A stretch of 64,000 nucleotides of DNA from BOG-908 sp964247675 (GTDB lineage: Bacteria > Pseudomonadota > Alphaproteobacteria > Acetobacterales > Acetobacteraceae). Position numbers and translations under genes: made by a program. Under the pieces are notes generated by a model. That model saw only the letters and a list, made by a program, of their open reading frames with translations. It searched no databases and had not been told where the DNA came from. This document shows, piece after piece, positions 44,287 to 53,499 of the stretch; positions within the stretch are counted from its first letter, which is position 1; each line of letters begins with the position of its first letter. The stretch lies in assembly GCA_964247675.1 (NCBI GenBank), contig CAXTVW010000001.1, positions 51,799 through 115,798 of the forward strand. Direction: 5' to 3'.

Positions 44287-44388
44287 GTTGGTCTATAGGC
44301 GGCGGGGCTGCTCTTGCGGTAAGGTTGGACGTCTGCGGCTTCTGCGATAAGCGGCTCAGGCGAACGCCCTCGTAACGGCAGGCAGTCA

Positions 44389-46437
44389 ATGTCCGAAAGT
44401 GTTCAGCGATCCCGCGGGTTGTGGGGGTTCTTCCGGCGTACTGGCCGGGAAGCGATCTTGTCACGTTCGGACGCTGTCGCGCGCCCGCCGCAGCCCGTGG
44501 CGTTCCAGGCACTGTTCGGGGACACCGGGCCGGCCGATGTGCTGTCTCCGGAGGCTCCGCCCGCCAGTGTGCCGGAAGCCAGGTTGCCGCCACCGTCGGC
44601 GCCTGCCGCGCCAGCCCAGGAGGTGGTTCCCGAGGCACCGCCTGGCCGCGCCAGGATTTCTGCGTCGGCTTACACCGTACCGGTTGACCTCACCCGCGCG
44701 CCACTCGCACCCCTTCGGGTGCTGGCGATAGGATCGTGCTTCCTCAACGACCTGCTGTGGTCGCTGCCCGCCTCGATCCAGCGCGACTTCGTCCTCGCAG
44801 GCGAGATCGCCCGGTTCCCCGCGGAACCGCCTGGCGACATGGCCGGCTATGATTGCCAGATCATCCAGATGCCGCTGCGGGTCATCATCCGCGACAGGAT
44901 GTTTAACAACCTCGCCTATGACGACAAGCAGGCTTTCGCCAAAGCTTTCCAGACCGCGCGCAAGGCGGTGCGCCAGCATCTCGAATGCCGGCTCAAGTGG
45001 AACGCCAGCCACGGCACGCTGACATTCGTGCTGAATTTCATGGAGCCGCAATTCAATGCCATGGGACGGTTCCATTCCCGCTTCGACCTCCGCAACATCG
45101 GCTACTTCGTCAGCAGGCTGAACGAGGAGATCGAGGCGGTCTGCCAGGAGCACAGCAACGTTCACGTGCTGGACGTGGACAAGCTGGCCGCCTCGTTCGG
45201 GCGCCGCTACGTGCAGGATGACAACATCCACACCTTCAACCACAACACCGGCCTGTCACCCAACAAACGCTCCGACGGCAGGATGGAAGACCCGGGGCCG
45301 CTGTCCGACACTTACGAGCTTACGCCAGGCGCCGATTTCAGGACCGCGGTCCTCGATGAGATCAGCGCCATGTACCGGACGGCACGCCAGATCGACAGCG
45401 TGAAGCTCGTCGTCGTCGATCTCGACGACACGCTGTGGAGAGGCGTGGCCGGCGACGCGAGCGATGTCGGGCCACACATGGTCGAGGGCTGGCCGCTCGG
45501 TTTCATGGAAGCCCTGCACACCGTGCGCAAGCGCGGCGTGTTGCTGGCCATCATCAGCAAAAACGACGAAGCCCGCATACGCTCTATCTGGAAGAGCATC
45601 CTCGGTGAGTACATCAAGCTCGACGATTTCGCCGCCATCCGGATCAACTGGGAGTCCAAGGTCGAGAACATGCGCGTTATCCTGAAAGGCGTGAACCTCC
45701 TGCCGCGCAACGTGGTCTTCATCGACGACAATCCGAAAGAGCGCGCGCAGATGGAAGGCGCCTTTCCGGACATGCGCGTGATCGGCAACAATCCGTTCGT
45801 CCTGCGGCGTATCCTCCTGCTGGCGCCCGAGATGCAGGTGACGCACATCACCAAGGAGTCCGCCAACCGGACGGCAATGATCCAGTCCCAGGCGGTGCGG
45901 GAGACGGAAAAGGCAGCGCTCACACCGGAAGAGTTCGCGCAACAGCAGAACGTCTGCATCGAGGTATTCGCCATACGCGACACCACGCACGCAAAATTTT
46001 CGCGCGTGCTCGAACTGATCAACAAGACCAACCAGTTCAACACCACGGGCCGCCGCTGGACCGCCGCGGAGATCCAGGCGTTTTTGTCAGCTGGCGGCAG
46101 CCTGGCCGCCTGGCAGGTGGAGGACCGCTACACGCCTTACGGGCTCGTCGGCGTCGTGATCCTGAAGGGAGGTCACATCGTGCAGTGGGTCATGTCCTGC
46201 CGTGTGATCGGCATGGGCGTGGAACAGGCCGTGATGCATGCCCTGGTAACGAACCTGCGGGCGCAAGGCGCACAGGCGATCCGCGCGGACCTCATCGCCA
46301 CGAACGTCAACCAGCCCTGCCAAAGCCTGTATAGCAGTTCGGGGTTCGAGGCGGACGGTGACGCCTGGCTGCTCGATCCCGCACGGATGCCGGCCGAGCC
46401 GCAATTCGTGACGATGCGGGATGATTTGGGTAAGTAA
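44389..46437 (+). CDS. FkbH-like HAD-IIIC family protein
   Basis: 682 residues. An Ala/Pro-rich start is followed by a ~200-residue SGNH-like region (VLAIGSCFLNDLLWSLPASI, then DVDKLAASFGRRYVQDDNIH). The FkbH HAD domain begins near 340 with LVVVDLDDTLWRGVAGD, containing the catalytic Asp pair, and later SKNDEARIRSIWK and VFIDDNPKERAQM. The C-terminal part (KFSRVLELINKTNQFNTTGR and onward) is GNAT-like. FkbH proteins dephosphorylate 1,3-bisphosphoglycerate and load glyceryl onto a carrier protein for polyketides or sugar decoration. No carrier gene is adjacent; the closest ACP in the window is at 8.5 kb. Confidence 0.85.
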   Translation: MSESVQRSRGLWGFFRRTGREAILSRSDAVARPPQPVAFQALFGDTGPADVLSPEAPPASVPEARLPPPSAPAAPAQEVVPEAPPGRARISASAYTVPVDLTRAPLAPLRVLAIGSCFLNDLLWSLPASIQRDFVLAGEIARFPAEPPGDMAGYDCQIIQMPLRVIIRDRMFNNLAYDDKQAFAKAFQTARKAVRQHLECRLKWNASHGTLTFVLNFMEPQFNAMGRFHSRFDLRNIGYFVSRLNEEIEAVCQEHSNVHVLDVDKLAASFGRRYVQDDNIHTFNHNTGLSPNKRSDGRMEDPGPLSDTYELTPGADFRTAVLDEISAMYRTARQIDSVKLVVVDLDDTLWRGVAGDASDVGPHMVEGWPLGFMEALHTVRKRGVLLAIISKNDEARIRSIWKSILGEYIKLDDFAAIRINWESKVENMRVILKGVNLLPRNVVFIDDNPKERAQMEGAFPDMRVIGNNPFVLRRILLLAPEMQVTHITKESANRTAMIQSQAVRETEKAALTPEEFAQQQNVCIEVFAIRDTTHAKFSRVLELINKTNQFNTTGRRWTAAEIQAFLSAGGSLAAWQVEDRYTPYGLVGVVILKGGHIVQWVMSCRVIGMGVEQAVMHALVTNLRAQGAQAIRADLIATNVNQPCQSLYSSSGFEADGDAWLLDPARMPAEPQFVTMRDDLGK

Positions 46438-46594
46438 GCACAGCCTTCTTTTTTGAAAAAAAGAAGCAAAAAACTTTTGCTTCTCCGCATTTGTAGCACT
46501 CGGGTATTGCCGGACAAACACGCGCGCTGAAAATGCGGGGTAGTAAAAGTTTTTTGCTTCTTTTTTTCAAAAAAGAAGGCCTTGCTTACTTGCC
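46431..46594. repeat. Nested palindromic intergenic repeat, copy 6 (type example)
   Basis: Full layout. Left arm: GTAAGCACAGCCTTC, T6-GA-A7 palindrome, GAAGCAAAAAACTTTTG. Inner part: CCGCATTTGTAGCACTCGGG, TTGCCGGACAAACACGCGCG, CTGAAAATGCGGGG, with CCGCATTT and AAATGCGG able to pair. Right arm: AAAAGTTTTTTGCTTC, T7-C-A6, GAAGGCCTTGCTTACTTGCC, the inverted left arm. It starts within the stop codon of the FkbH-like gene and ends 5 bp from the stop of the next, convergent gene. Confidence 0.95.
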
Positions 46595-46598
46595 TTTC

Positions 46599-47150
46599 TT
46601 AGGAATGCTTGGTCGAAACGTGCCGAGACTTGTGCCCCGAGCTAGGCGGCGCGCCCGTGCAGGTCTCGAACGTGATCGGCTGCACGATCGCCTTGGCGTT
46701 CGTAAAGTCGTGCAGTTCGGACGCGTCGTGCAGGCTCATCACCTCGTCGAACATCACTTCCAGGTTCTCGCAATAGGCGGTGCCGGATTTCAGCCCGTCC
46801 TTCTCCTGCTCGTCGGCCAGGTTGGTGATGTAGGCGTCATACTGCGTCTGCCCCTGGCGGCCGTAGGAGCGCTTGAAATACGTGGCCAGGCCCGCCTCCG
46901 CATTGGCCACCTGTGGCTTATAGCGGGACATGAACTCGTTGTACTTGTCCTGCTTCTTGCAGGCCAGGGCGGTCAGCATGAGCTGGCTTTTCAGGCCCTC
47001 GATGTCGAAGGCGGTGCGATCGGCGTCGAATTCGCAGGCCGGGGCGCCCATGGCCACGGCTTTGCTGGACTTGGGGTGCTTGGTGGCCGCCTGCAGGCAG
47101 GGGGACGCGAGCAGGCCGGCGGCGAGGAGGCTGGCGGTGAGAAGTCGCAT
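46599..47150 (-). CDS. Exported hypothetical protein
   Basis: 183 residues, signal peptide MRLLTASLLAAGLLASPCLQ and AA. The mature part is helical and charged with two or three cysteines (GAPACEFDADRTAFDIEGLK, MLTALACKKQDKYNEFMSRY, SGTAYCENLEVMFDEVMSLH). It resembles small periplasmic alphaproteobacterial proteins of unknown function, with no enzyme motif. Convergent with the FkbH-like gene across repeat copy 6. Confidence 0.7.
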   Translation of the reverse strand: MRLLTASLLAAGLLASPCLQAATKHPKSSKAVAMGAPACEFDADRTAFDIEGLKSQLMLTALACKKQDKYNEFMSRYKPQVANAEAGLATYFKRSYGRQGQTQYDAYITNLADEQEKDGLKSGTAYCENLEVMFDEVMSLHDASELHDFTNAKAIVQPITFETCTGAPPSSGHKSRHVSTKHS

Positions 47151-47290
47151 GAGGAAACTCCGGCAAACGCGGGATTTGATTGGGCGTGCAGAGATAAATC
47201 GGGTGTGGGTGACGGACGCAACTGAAAATCGCTGGCTGTTGTGATCCGGTTACACTCATAGGCTACTGGCCGGGCGCGCCGCGTCACGCT

Positions 47291-47803
47291 ATGGCACGGC
47301 GTCAAACGCCCACACAGCGGAGTTCCGTCCTAGTGCAGCCACGTCTCGCCGTCCCGACCCTCGCTTCCGGCACGCTGGTGTTCGCCCTGCTGCTCTCCGG
47401 CTGCGCAAAACCGCCCGCGCCGGTGGCCGAAGCGCCGGCAGCACCGCTGCCGCTGCACCGCGGGCCGCCCCCGGCTGCCCTGTGCACCGTGACCCCGTTC
47501 CACGCGGCGGACGGCGGGACCACCCCGATCGCCATGACCATCAGCAATGACGGCGGCTATTGCGCGGCCACGCTGACCGCCGGCAACGGCCAGCCCTACG
47601 ACGCGCCGCTGGTGCCCGCCCGGCCGCTGCACGGCGACGAGACGGTGGTGCGCTACAACGGCAAAACCAGCGTGGAGTATTCGGCCAAGCCCGGCTACGT
47701 GGGGCCCGACAGCTTCACAGTGCGGCTGATCCTGCGTGGGCAGAGCGGCTACACGACGCTGAACGTGACGGTGAATGTGCAGGGCGCAGCGAAGACGTCC
47801 TGA
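47291..47803 (+). CDS. Lipoprotein with an Ig/cadherin-like domain
   Basis: 170 residues. The signal and lipobox are LVFALLLSGC, preceded by an unusually long basic N-terminus (an internal start is possible). After a Pro/Ala linker there is one strand-rich domain with NDGGYCAATLTAGNGQPYDA and VEYSAKPGYVGPDSFTVRLI, the 'Y.P..gY.G.DsFt....' pattern of bacterial Ig-like/cadherin repeats. Probably an outer-membrane-anchored binding or structural domain. The stop is touched by repeat copy 7. Confidence 0.7.
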   Translation: MARRQTPTQRSSVLVQPRLAVPTLASGTLVFALLLSGCAKPPAPVAEAPAAPLPLHRGPPPAALCTVTPFHAADGGTTPIAMTISNDGGYCAATLTAGNGQPYDAPLVPARPLHGDETVVRYNGKTSVEYSAKPGYVGPDSFTVRLILRGQSGYTTLNVTVNVQGAAKTS

Positions 47804-47967
47804 GGCAAGGCAAGCAAGCAGTTCTTTTTTGAAAAAAAGAACCAAAAAACTTTTATCTCTTCCGCCTGTCCAGCAGCTTCGATGTTTCCTGAAGCGCCCG
47901 CTGCTGCAGATGCGGGATAGTAAAAGTTTTTTGGTTCTTTTTTTCAAAAAAGAACTGCTTACTTCCT
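47804..47967. repeat. Nested palindromic intergenic repeat, copy 7
   Basis: Complete. Arms are the GTTC/GAAC variant on both sides (AAGCAGTTCTTTTTTG; AAAAAAGAACTGCTTACTTC), inner part CTTCGATGTTTCCTGAAGCG and CTGCTGCAGATGCGGG. It separates the lipoprotein gene from mnmA in the same direction, starting one base after the first gene's stop. Confidence 0.95.
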
Positions 47968-47994
47968 TCGCCTAACCGAAAGCCCCCAAATTCC

Positions 47995-49053
47995 GTGCGC
48001 ATTGTCGTAGCCATGTCCGGCGGCGTGGACAGCAGCGTTGTCGCAGGCCTGCTGCACGAGGCCGGGCACGAAGTCATAGGCATCACCCTGCAGCTCTACG
48101 ACCACGGCGCCGCCGCGTCCCGTAAGGGTGCGTGCTGCGCGGGTCAGGACATCCATGACGCGCGCGACGTGGCCGACCGGCTCGGCATCCCGCATTACGT
48201 GCTCGATGCCGAAGCCCGCTTCCGGGCTGCGGTGATCGACGATTTCGCCGGGTCTTACGCCGCGGGCGAGACGCCGGTGCCGTGCGTGCGCTGCAACCAG
48301 GGGCCGAAATTTACCGATCTGCTCGGCATGGCGCGGGACCTGGGCGCCGAGGCGCTGGCCACCGGCCACTACGTACGTCGCGTGGAAGGCCCGGGCGGCG
48401 CCGAGCTGCACCGGGCGGCCGACCCGCAGCGCGACCAGAGCTGGTTCCTGTTCGCCACCACGCGCGCGCAGCTGGCGTTCTGCCGCTTTCCGCTCGGCGA
48501 GATGCCGGACAAGGCCGCCACTCGCCACGTGGCCGCCCGGCTCGGCCTGGCAGTGGCGGAGAAGCCGGACAGCCAGGACATCTGCTTCGTGCCGAACGGC
48601 AGCTACGCGGACCTGGTGGCCAGGCTGCGGCCGGACGCGGCCGAGCCGGGAGACATCGTGGCGGAGGATGGCAGCGTGCTCGGCGGCCACCAAGGCGTGG
48701 GCCGCTACACGGTCGGCCAGGCCAAGCGGCTGGGCGTGGCCGGCGCCGAGGGCCGGGTGGTGGTCCGCCTGGAGCCGGGCACGCGCCGCGTGGTGGTGGG
48801 GCCAAGGGCGTCCGGAACGACGCAGCTTCGCTTGCGGGAGATGAACTGGCTAATCGATCCAGCGGAGCGCGGCGTATCCTGCCACGTGAAACTGCGCGCG
48901 CGCGACGGCTTACGTGCGGCTCGGGTTATCCCCGTGGCCGGCGCAGGAGCGGTGGTGGAGCTGGAGGAGCAGGCGCTGCCGGCGCCGGGGCAGGGGTGCG
49001 TGCTTTACGCGGGCGAGCGTGTGCTTGGCGGCGGGTTTATCGTTCGGGCGTAG
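47995..49053 (+). CDS. mnmA: tRNA-specific 2-thiouridylase MnmA
   Basis: 352 residues from a GTG start. PP-loop SGGVDSSV (8-15), Asp/Cys region GACCAGQDIHDARDVADRLG, catalytic Cys100 in PCVRCNQGPKF, LATGHYVR, DQSWFLF, and second catalytic Cys197 in DSQDICFVPNG. The C-terminal barrel domain is present. It adenylates and thiolates U34 of tRNA-Lys, -Glu and -Gln. Length agrees with the family. Position 27 bp after a repeat suggests its own promoter in or near the repeat. Confidence 0.95.
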   Translation: MRIVVAMSGGVDSSVVAGLLHEAGHEVIGITLQLYDHGAAASRKGACCAGQDIHDARDVADRLGIPHYVLDAEARFRAAVIDDFAGSYAAGETPVPCVRCNQGPKFTDLLGMARDLGAEALATGHYVRRVEGPGGAELHRAADPQRDQSWFLFATTRAQLAFCRFPLGEMPDKAATRHVAARLGLAVAEKPDSQDICFVPNGSYADLVARLRPDAAEPGDIVAEDGSVLGGHQGVGRYTVGQAKRLGVAGAEGRVVVRLEPGTRRVVVGPRASGTTQLRLREMNWLIDPAERGVSCHVKLRARDGLRAARVIPVAGAGAVVELEEQALPAPGQGCVLYAGERVLGGGFIVRA

Positions 49054-49056
49054 TAT

Positions 49057-49218
49057 AAGAAAGAAAGCAGTCCTTTTTTGAAAAAAAGGACCAAAAAACT
49101 TTTGCTCCCGACGCCTGCATCGAAATGCGTGTTGCAGTAACTAGCACACTTGCCTGCAACGGCGGGGAGCAAAAGTTTTTTGCTTTTTTTTTCAAAAAAA
49201 GGCCTTGCTTACCTGCCT
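49057..49218. repeat. Nested palindromic intergenic repeat, copy 8
   Basis: Complete. Left arm AAGAAAGAAAGCAGTCC, T6-GA-A7, inner part with CATCGAAATGCGTGTTGCAG, right arm GCAAAAGTTTTTTGC, T9-C-A7, GGCCTTGCTTACCTGCC. It begins 3 bp after mnmA and its right end touches the stop of the convergent DUF3309 gene. Confidence 0.95.
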
Positions 49219-49387
49219 AAGCGCGACGCAGCAGCATGACGATCAGCACGATGAGCAGGATGGTGCCAAGGCCGATCCCACCGTAACCGTAATGGCCGTA
49301 ATCCGCGCCGCCCCAGCCGCCGAACGTGGTGCCAAGCCCGCCGCCAAACAGCAGGATCACCAATATGATCAAAAGTATCAGGCCCAT
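49217..49387 (-). CDS. DUF3309-family small membrane peptide
   Basis: 56 residues: MGLILLIILVILLFGGGLGT, a Gly/Tyr/Trp hinge (WGGADYGHYGYGGIGLG) and a second hydrophobic segment (TILLIVLIVMLLRRA). This two-helix hairpin with a glycine-rich turn is the DUF3309 pattern, found widely in alphaproteobacteria, often stress-induced; function unknown. ATG at 49387 is chosen; a longer start at 49423 adds a basic N-terminus. Confidence 0.85.
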   Translation of the reverse strand: MGLILLIILVILLFGGGLGTTFGGWGGADYGHYGYGGIGLGTILLIVLIVMLLRRA

Positions 49388-49645
49388 CGTGCGTATCCCC
49401 TTGCAATAGTCGCGAAGTGACACTGAAACTGCGTCCCGTGAGGAAAGTTGCCGTTTTGGGAACGTTTCTGGCTGCGATGCCGCAATACAGGCGCACGCGT
49501 ATCACTCTGTGGCCACAAGGTATGCTGGCGGGCCGCTGAAGAGATAATTTTCGCGTCCTGTCGGGAAGGCATCACCTGACATCCGCTTCCTGATGGGTTA
49601 CAGGGCGGCTCAAGAACGCTAGAGCGTCCACCTGAAGGCTGCCCC

Positions 49646-50500
49646 ATGACCGTCTCCCCGAGCATCATGCTCGTCGATCCCGCGCATTTTAACGTCAGCT
49701 ACGTGATCAACCCCTGGATGAAGCCGGGCGACTGGGCCGCCGACCCCGCCGGCCACGCCGCCGACGCCCGCGCCAGCTTCGATGCGCTTCGCGCCGCCCT
49801 GCAGGCCGCCGGCGCCACGCTGGAGATCGTGCCCGGCGTGGCTGGCCAGCCGGACATGGTGTTTCCCGCCAACGCCGCCATCGTGCTGGACCGCCGCGCC
49901 ATCGTCGCCCGCTTCGCCTGCGCCGAACGCCGCGGCGAGGAAGGCCCGAACTACGCCGCCCTGGAGGCCTTCCGCGCCCGCGGTCTGCTGGAAGAGGTGG
50001 CGATCTTCCCGCAAGACTGCTTCCAGGAGGGTGCCGGCGACGCCATCTGGGACCGCACGCGCCAGCATTTCTGGTGCGGCTACGGCCAGCGCTCGATCCA
50101 CGCCGCCACCGCCGAAGTGGCGCGCTTCTTCGCCAAGCCGGTGGTTGAGCTGGAACTCGCCACGAACCAGTTCTACCACCTGGATACCTGCTTCTGTCCG
50201 CTTACCGGCGGCGAGGTCCTGTTCTACCCGCCCGCCTTTACCGCGGATTCGCTTGCTTTGATCCACGCCCATGTTGCGCCGGAGCAGCGCCTGGAGGCCT
50301 CGGCCGAGGACGCCGCCGCGTTCTGCGTGAACGCGGTGAACATCGAGCGGACCGTGGTGATGGCCCGTGCGCCGGATCATGTGCGGGGGATGCTGACGGA
50401 GCGGGGATACCAGGTGTCCGACGTTGATCTGGATCCCTTCATTTTGTCGGGTGGCGGCGCTTACTGCATGACGCTGCGGTTGGATCGGTCCAGCAAGTAA
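49646..50500 (+). CDS. Dimethylarginine dimethylaminohydrolase / amidinotransferase-family hydrolase
   Basis: 284 residues of the pentein fold. Active-site elements in order: MVFPANAAIVLD (substrate Asn/Asp), FQEGAGDAIWD (Glu), YHLDTCFCPLTGG (His), and GGGAYCMTLRLDR with nucleophile Cys274. The family (DDAH, arginine deiminase-like) hydrolyses guanidino substrates such as methylated arginine or arginine to citrulline. SGGGxxCMT is closest to DDAH-type enzymes. It stands alone without arc genes; the exact substrate remains open. Confidence 0.88.
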   Translation: MTVSPSIMLVDPAHFNVSYVINPWMKPGDWAADPAGHAADARASFDALRAALQAAGATLEIVPGVAGQPDMVFPANAAIVLDRRAIVARFACAERRGEEGPNYAALEAFRARGLLEEVAIFPQDCFQEGAGDAIWDRTRQHFWCGYGQRSIHAATAEVARFFAKPVVELELATNQFYHLDTCFCPLTGGEVLFYPPAFTADSLALIHAHVAPEQRLEASAEDAAAFCVNAVNIERTVVMARAPDHVRGMLTERGYQVSDVDLDPFILSGGGAYCMTLRLDRSSK

Positions 50501-50614
50501 AGCCGAACACTTTTATCTACGCTGTCGCGGACCTGTCCGGCAGAGTCCGCGACAGCCATAGCAAAAGTTTTTTGCTTCTTTTTTGCAAAAAAGAAGGCCT
50601 TGCCTGCCTACTTC
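50494..50614. repeat. Nested palindromic intergenic repeat, copy 9 (left arm truncated)
   Basis: Only ACACTTTTATC remains of the left arm, while the right arm is full (GCAAAAGTTTTTTGCTTC to GGCCTTGCCTGCCTACTTC). The inner part is a perfect 12-bp hairpin, GCTGTCGCGGAC (50521-50532) with GTCCGCGACAGC (50545-50556), followed by the T-rich right arm. This is the clearest intrinsic terminator shape in the family and lies between two convergent stops. Confidence 0.92.
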
Positions 50615-51558
50615 GGAAAGTGACAAGCCACCTCCCGCCCAGCCGCAACCCCACGCAGCACAGGCCGCTCCGCCGAACACCGCGCCTCCGCGCGCGGACA
50701 GCGCGTGTGGAACTTGCACCCGGCCGGCGGGTCCAACGGGCTAGGCACTTCGCCGCGCAAAGGCGGCACCATGCTGTCCCGCCCGCCCGGAACCGCCGCC
50801 AGCAATGCGGCCGTGTAATGGTGCGCCGGCTGCGCGAACACTTCTTCCGTAGGGCCGGTCTCCACGATCGAACCCAGGTACATGACCGCCACGCGCGTGG
50901 CCACCTGGCGCACCACGGCCAGATCATGGGCGATGAACAGCATCGTCAGGCCGAGCCGTTCCTGCAGATCCATCAGCAGGTTCACCACCTGCGCCTGCAC
51001 GCTGACGTCCAGCGCGGAGACGGGTTCGTCGGCCACCACCAGTTCCGGCCCCAGCGCCAAAGCGCGTGCGATGCCGATCCGCTGCCGTTGTCCGCCGGAG
51101 AATTCGTGGCTGTAGCGCTGCATCTGGTCGCGTCGGAGCCCGACCAGGTCCAGCAGTTCGGATACGCGGGCGGCCACGGCTTCGGTGCTGCGCCGGCGGC
51201 CGTCCGGCAGGCGGTGCACGCGCAACGGTTCGGCGATCAGGTCGCCCACGCGCCGGCGCGGGTTCAGCGACGCCACAGGGTCCTGGAACACCATCTGCAT
51301 GCGCGTGCGCAACGGCCGCAGCGCGCGCATCGAGGTGCTTGTGATGTCCTGGCCGGCAAAGCGGACTGCGCCGTCCGTCACCGGCTGCAAGCGCAACAGG
51401 CAACGTCCCAAAGTGGATTTGCCGCAGCCGGATTCACCCACCAGGCCGACAGTCTCTCCGCGGTTCACGCGTAGCGAGACTTCGTCCACCGCGTGCAGGA
51501 CACGGCCGCGCCCGGCGGCATAGGTCTTCGACAGCGCCACCGCTTCCAGCAGGATCAC
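50608..51558 (-). CDS. Dipeptide/oligopeptide ABC transporter ATP-binding protein (DppF/OppF type)
   Basis: 316 residues from a GTG overlapping the stop of the gene before (GTGA). Walker A GESGCGKSTLGR, Q-loop region MVFQDPVASLNPRR, signature HEFSGGQRQRIGIARAL, Walker B VVADEPVSALDVS and the H-loop IAHDLAVV. The C-terminal oligopeptide-transport domain has the Cys pattern KFHTRCPRAEARCSAERP. Fifth and last gene of the operon. It energises import with the DppD-type partner. Confidence 0.93.
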   Translation of the reverse strand: MILLEAVALSKTYAAGRGRVLHAVDEVSLRVNRGETVGLVGESGCGKSTLGRCLLRLQPVTDGAVRFAGQDITSTSMRALRPLRTRMQMVFQDPVASLNPRRRVGDLIAEPLRVHRLPDGRRRSTEAVAARVSELLDLVGLRRDQMQRYSHEFSGGQRQRIGIARALALGPELVVADEPVSALDVSVQAQVVNLLMDLQERLGLTMLFIAHDLAVVRQVATRVAVMYLGSIVETGPTEEVFAQPAHHYTAALLAAVPGGRDSMVPPLRGEVPSPLDPPAGCKFHTRCPRAEARCSAERPVLRGVAAGREVACHFPK

Positions 51559-52529
51559 GCCAGCTGGTGTTCCACCAGGAAACACGCGGCATCCTGGGTG
51601 CCGCATGCGAAAAGCGCAGGCCTTGCCACGCATCGTTCAAACCGGCGGGCGCAGCGCGGCTGGAAGGCGCAACCGTCCGGCCGCTCCGCCGGCGAGGGCG
51701 GCGCGCCGGGGATCGCCAGCAGCCGGCGCGGCCGCGCGCCGGACATCGGCGGAATGCTCGCAAGCAGCCCCTGTGTGTAGGGGTGCGCCGGATGCGCCAA
51801 CATGTCGGCCACCGGCCCGCGCTCCACCAGCCTTCCCGCGTACATCACCATCACCCGGTCCGCGAGTTCGCCCACCACGCCCAGATCATGCGTGATGAAC
51901 ACGATGCTGGAGCCGAAATCCGCCCGCAGCGCGCGCAGCAACGCCAGGATCTGCGCCTGCACCGTCACGTCCAGCGCGGTCGTCGGCTCGTCGGCAATCA
52001 GCAAAGAAGGGTCGCAGCTCAGCGCCATCGCGATCATCGCGCGCTGCCGCATGCCGCCGGACAATTGGTGCGGATAGCGGCCGAACGCCTGGTCCGGCGC
52101 CGGTATGCCCATGCGCGCCAGCAAATCCACCGCGCGCGTCCGTGCCTGTCGGCGCGACAGCGGCAGGTGCGCGCGTATCTGCTCCACGATCTGCCAGCCG
52201 ATCGTGTGCACCGGGTTCATCGCACTCATCGGGTCCTGGAAGATCATCGCGATCTCCCGCCCGCGCACTTGCCGCCACGCCCGCGGCGGCAATCCCGCCA
52301 GCTCGCGCCCCTTGTAGCGCAGCGAGCCTGAAACCACGGCGTTCGGATCGGAAATCAGCCCGAGCACGGACATCATCGTCAGCGTCTTGCCCGATCCCGA
52401 CTCGCCAACCAGCCCCACGATCTCGCCTGTGCCCACGCTGAACGACACGCCATCCACCGCGCGCACGACACCCTGGCGCGTGCGGAAATCGATGCACAGA
52501 TCGCGCACCTCTAGCAGCGTATCAGCCAC
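51555..52529 (-). CDS. Dipeptide/oligopeptide ABC transporter ATP-binding protein (DppD/OppD type)
   Basis: 324 residues. Walker A GESGSGKTLTMMS, IFQDPMSAMNPVH, signature HQLSGGMRQRAMIAMAL, Walker B LIADEPTTALDVT, H-loop ITHDLGVVGELAD, and the C-terminal Cys motif CAFQPRCARRFERC. It overlaps the permease gene upstream by 8 bp and the DppF-type gene downstream by 4 bp. Confidence 0.93.
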   Translation of the reverse strand: MADTLLEVRDLCIDFRTRQGVVRAVDGVSFSVGTGEIVGLVGESGSGKTLTMMSVLGLISDPNAVVSGSLRYKGRELAGLPPRAWRQVRGREIAMIFQDPMSAMNPVHTIGWQIVEQIRAHLPLSRRQARTRAVDLLARMGIPAPDQAFGRYPHQLSGGMRQRAMIAMALSCDPSLLIADEPTTALDVTVQAQILALLRALRADFGSSIVFITHDLGVVGELADRVMVMYAGRLVERGPVADMLAHPAHPYTQGLLASIPPMSGARPRRLLAIPGAPPSPAERPDGCAFQPRCARRFERCVARPALFACGTQDAACFLVEHQLA

Positions 52530-53499
52530 GCTTCAGCCTGACACGCGGATCGAGCAGCACATAGGCCACATCCACCGCCGCGTTGGCCGCCACCACGAAG
52601 AACGACGCATACATCACGCAGGCCATGATCACCGGCAGATCAAGATTCTGCAGTGCATCGAACGTGAGTTTTCCCACGCCCTGCAGGCTGAACACCACCT
52701 CCGTCAGCAGCGCCCCGCCACCGACCAGCGCCCCGAAATCCAGTCCGAACAGCGAGACGAACGTGATCAGCGACGTGCGCAGCGCGTGATGCAACAGGAT
52801 GCGCGTCTCGCTCAGCCCCTTCGCCCGCGCCGTGCGCACGAAATCCTCCTGATACGCCTCGATGAGGCTGGCCCGCAGCACGCGCCCGTACAGCCCCATG
52901 TAGAGCAGCGCCAACGTCGCCCACGGGATCAGCAACGTCTTGAACCACAGCACCGGGTCCTCGCTCAACGGCGTGTAGCCCAACGGCGGCACCCAGGAAA
53001 ACAGCCAGCTATCGTGCATCCGGCTCTGCGTCAGCAAATTCGCCATCTGCCCCACCCAGAACACCGGCATCGAAACACCGACCAGCCCGGCCACCATCAG
53101 CACCCTGTCCGAAACCCCGCCGCGCGTCAGCGCCGCCGTGATACCGATCGCCAATCCGCCCAGCACCCAAAGCACTGCCGCGCCCACAACCAGGGACAGC
53201 GTCACCGGCGCGCCCGCGACAATCTCCGGGACCACGCGTTGCCCGCGGTTGACGAAACTCGTCAGATCCTGCGTCACGAACAGCCGCTTCATCATCAGCG
53301 CGTATTGCACCGGCATTGGCCGGTCGAACCCGAAATCATGCCGCACGGCTGCCAGTACTTCGGGCGTGGCACTGCGCCCGGCGATGCGCGCTGCGGGATC
53401 GGCGCCAGGTGTGGCGAAGAAGATCAGGAAGACGAGGACGCTTATGCCGAAGAGGACGAACAGCATCTGGGCTAGGCGGGCGAAAATTAGCATCAGCAA
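52522..53499 (-). CDS. Dipeptide/oligopeptide ABC transporter permease (DppB type)
   Basis: 325 residues with six membrane segments, beginning RLAQMLFVLFGISVLVFLIF as in DppB proteins. LSETRILLHHALRTSLITFV is the cytoplasmic EAA-type coupling loop region, and TEVVFSLQGVGKLTFDALQN with the following segment closes the family pattern. A palindromic repeat (copy 9-type module, copy 10) separates it from the DppC-type gene that precedes it in the same direction. Confidence 0.93.
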   Translation of the reverse strand: MLMLIFARLAQMLFVLFGISVLVFLIFFATPGADPAARIAGRSATPEVLAAVRHDFGFDRPMPVQYALMMKRLFVTQDLTSFVNRGQRVVPEIVAGAPVTLSLVVGAAVLWVLGGLAIGITAALTRGGVSDRVLMVAGLVGVSMPVFWVGQMANLLTQSRMHDSWLFSWVPPLGYTPLSEDPVLWFKTLLIPWATLALLYMGLYGRVLRASLIEAYQEDFVRTARAKGLSETRILLHHALRTSLITFVSLFGLDFGALVGGGALLTEVVFSLQGVGKLTFDALQNLDLPVIMACVMYASFFVVAANAAVDVAYVLLDPRVRLKRG

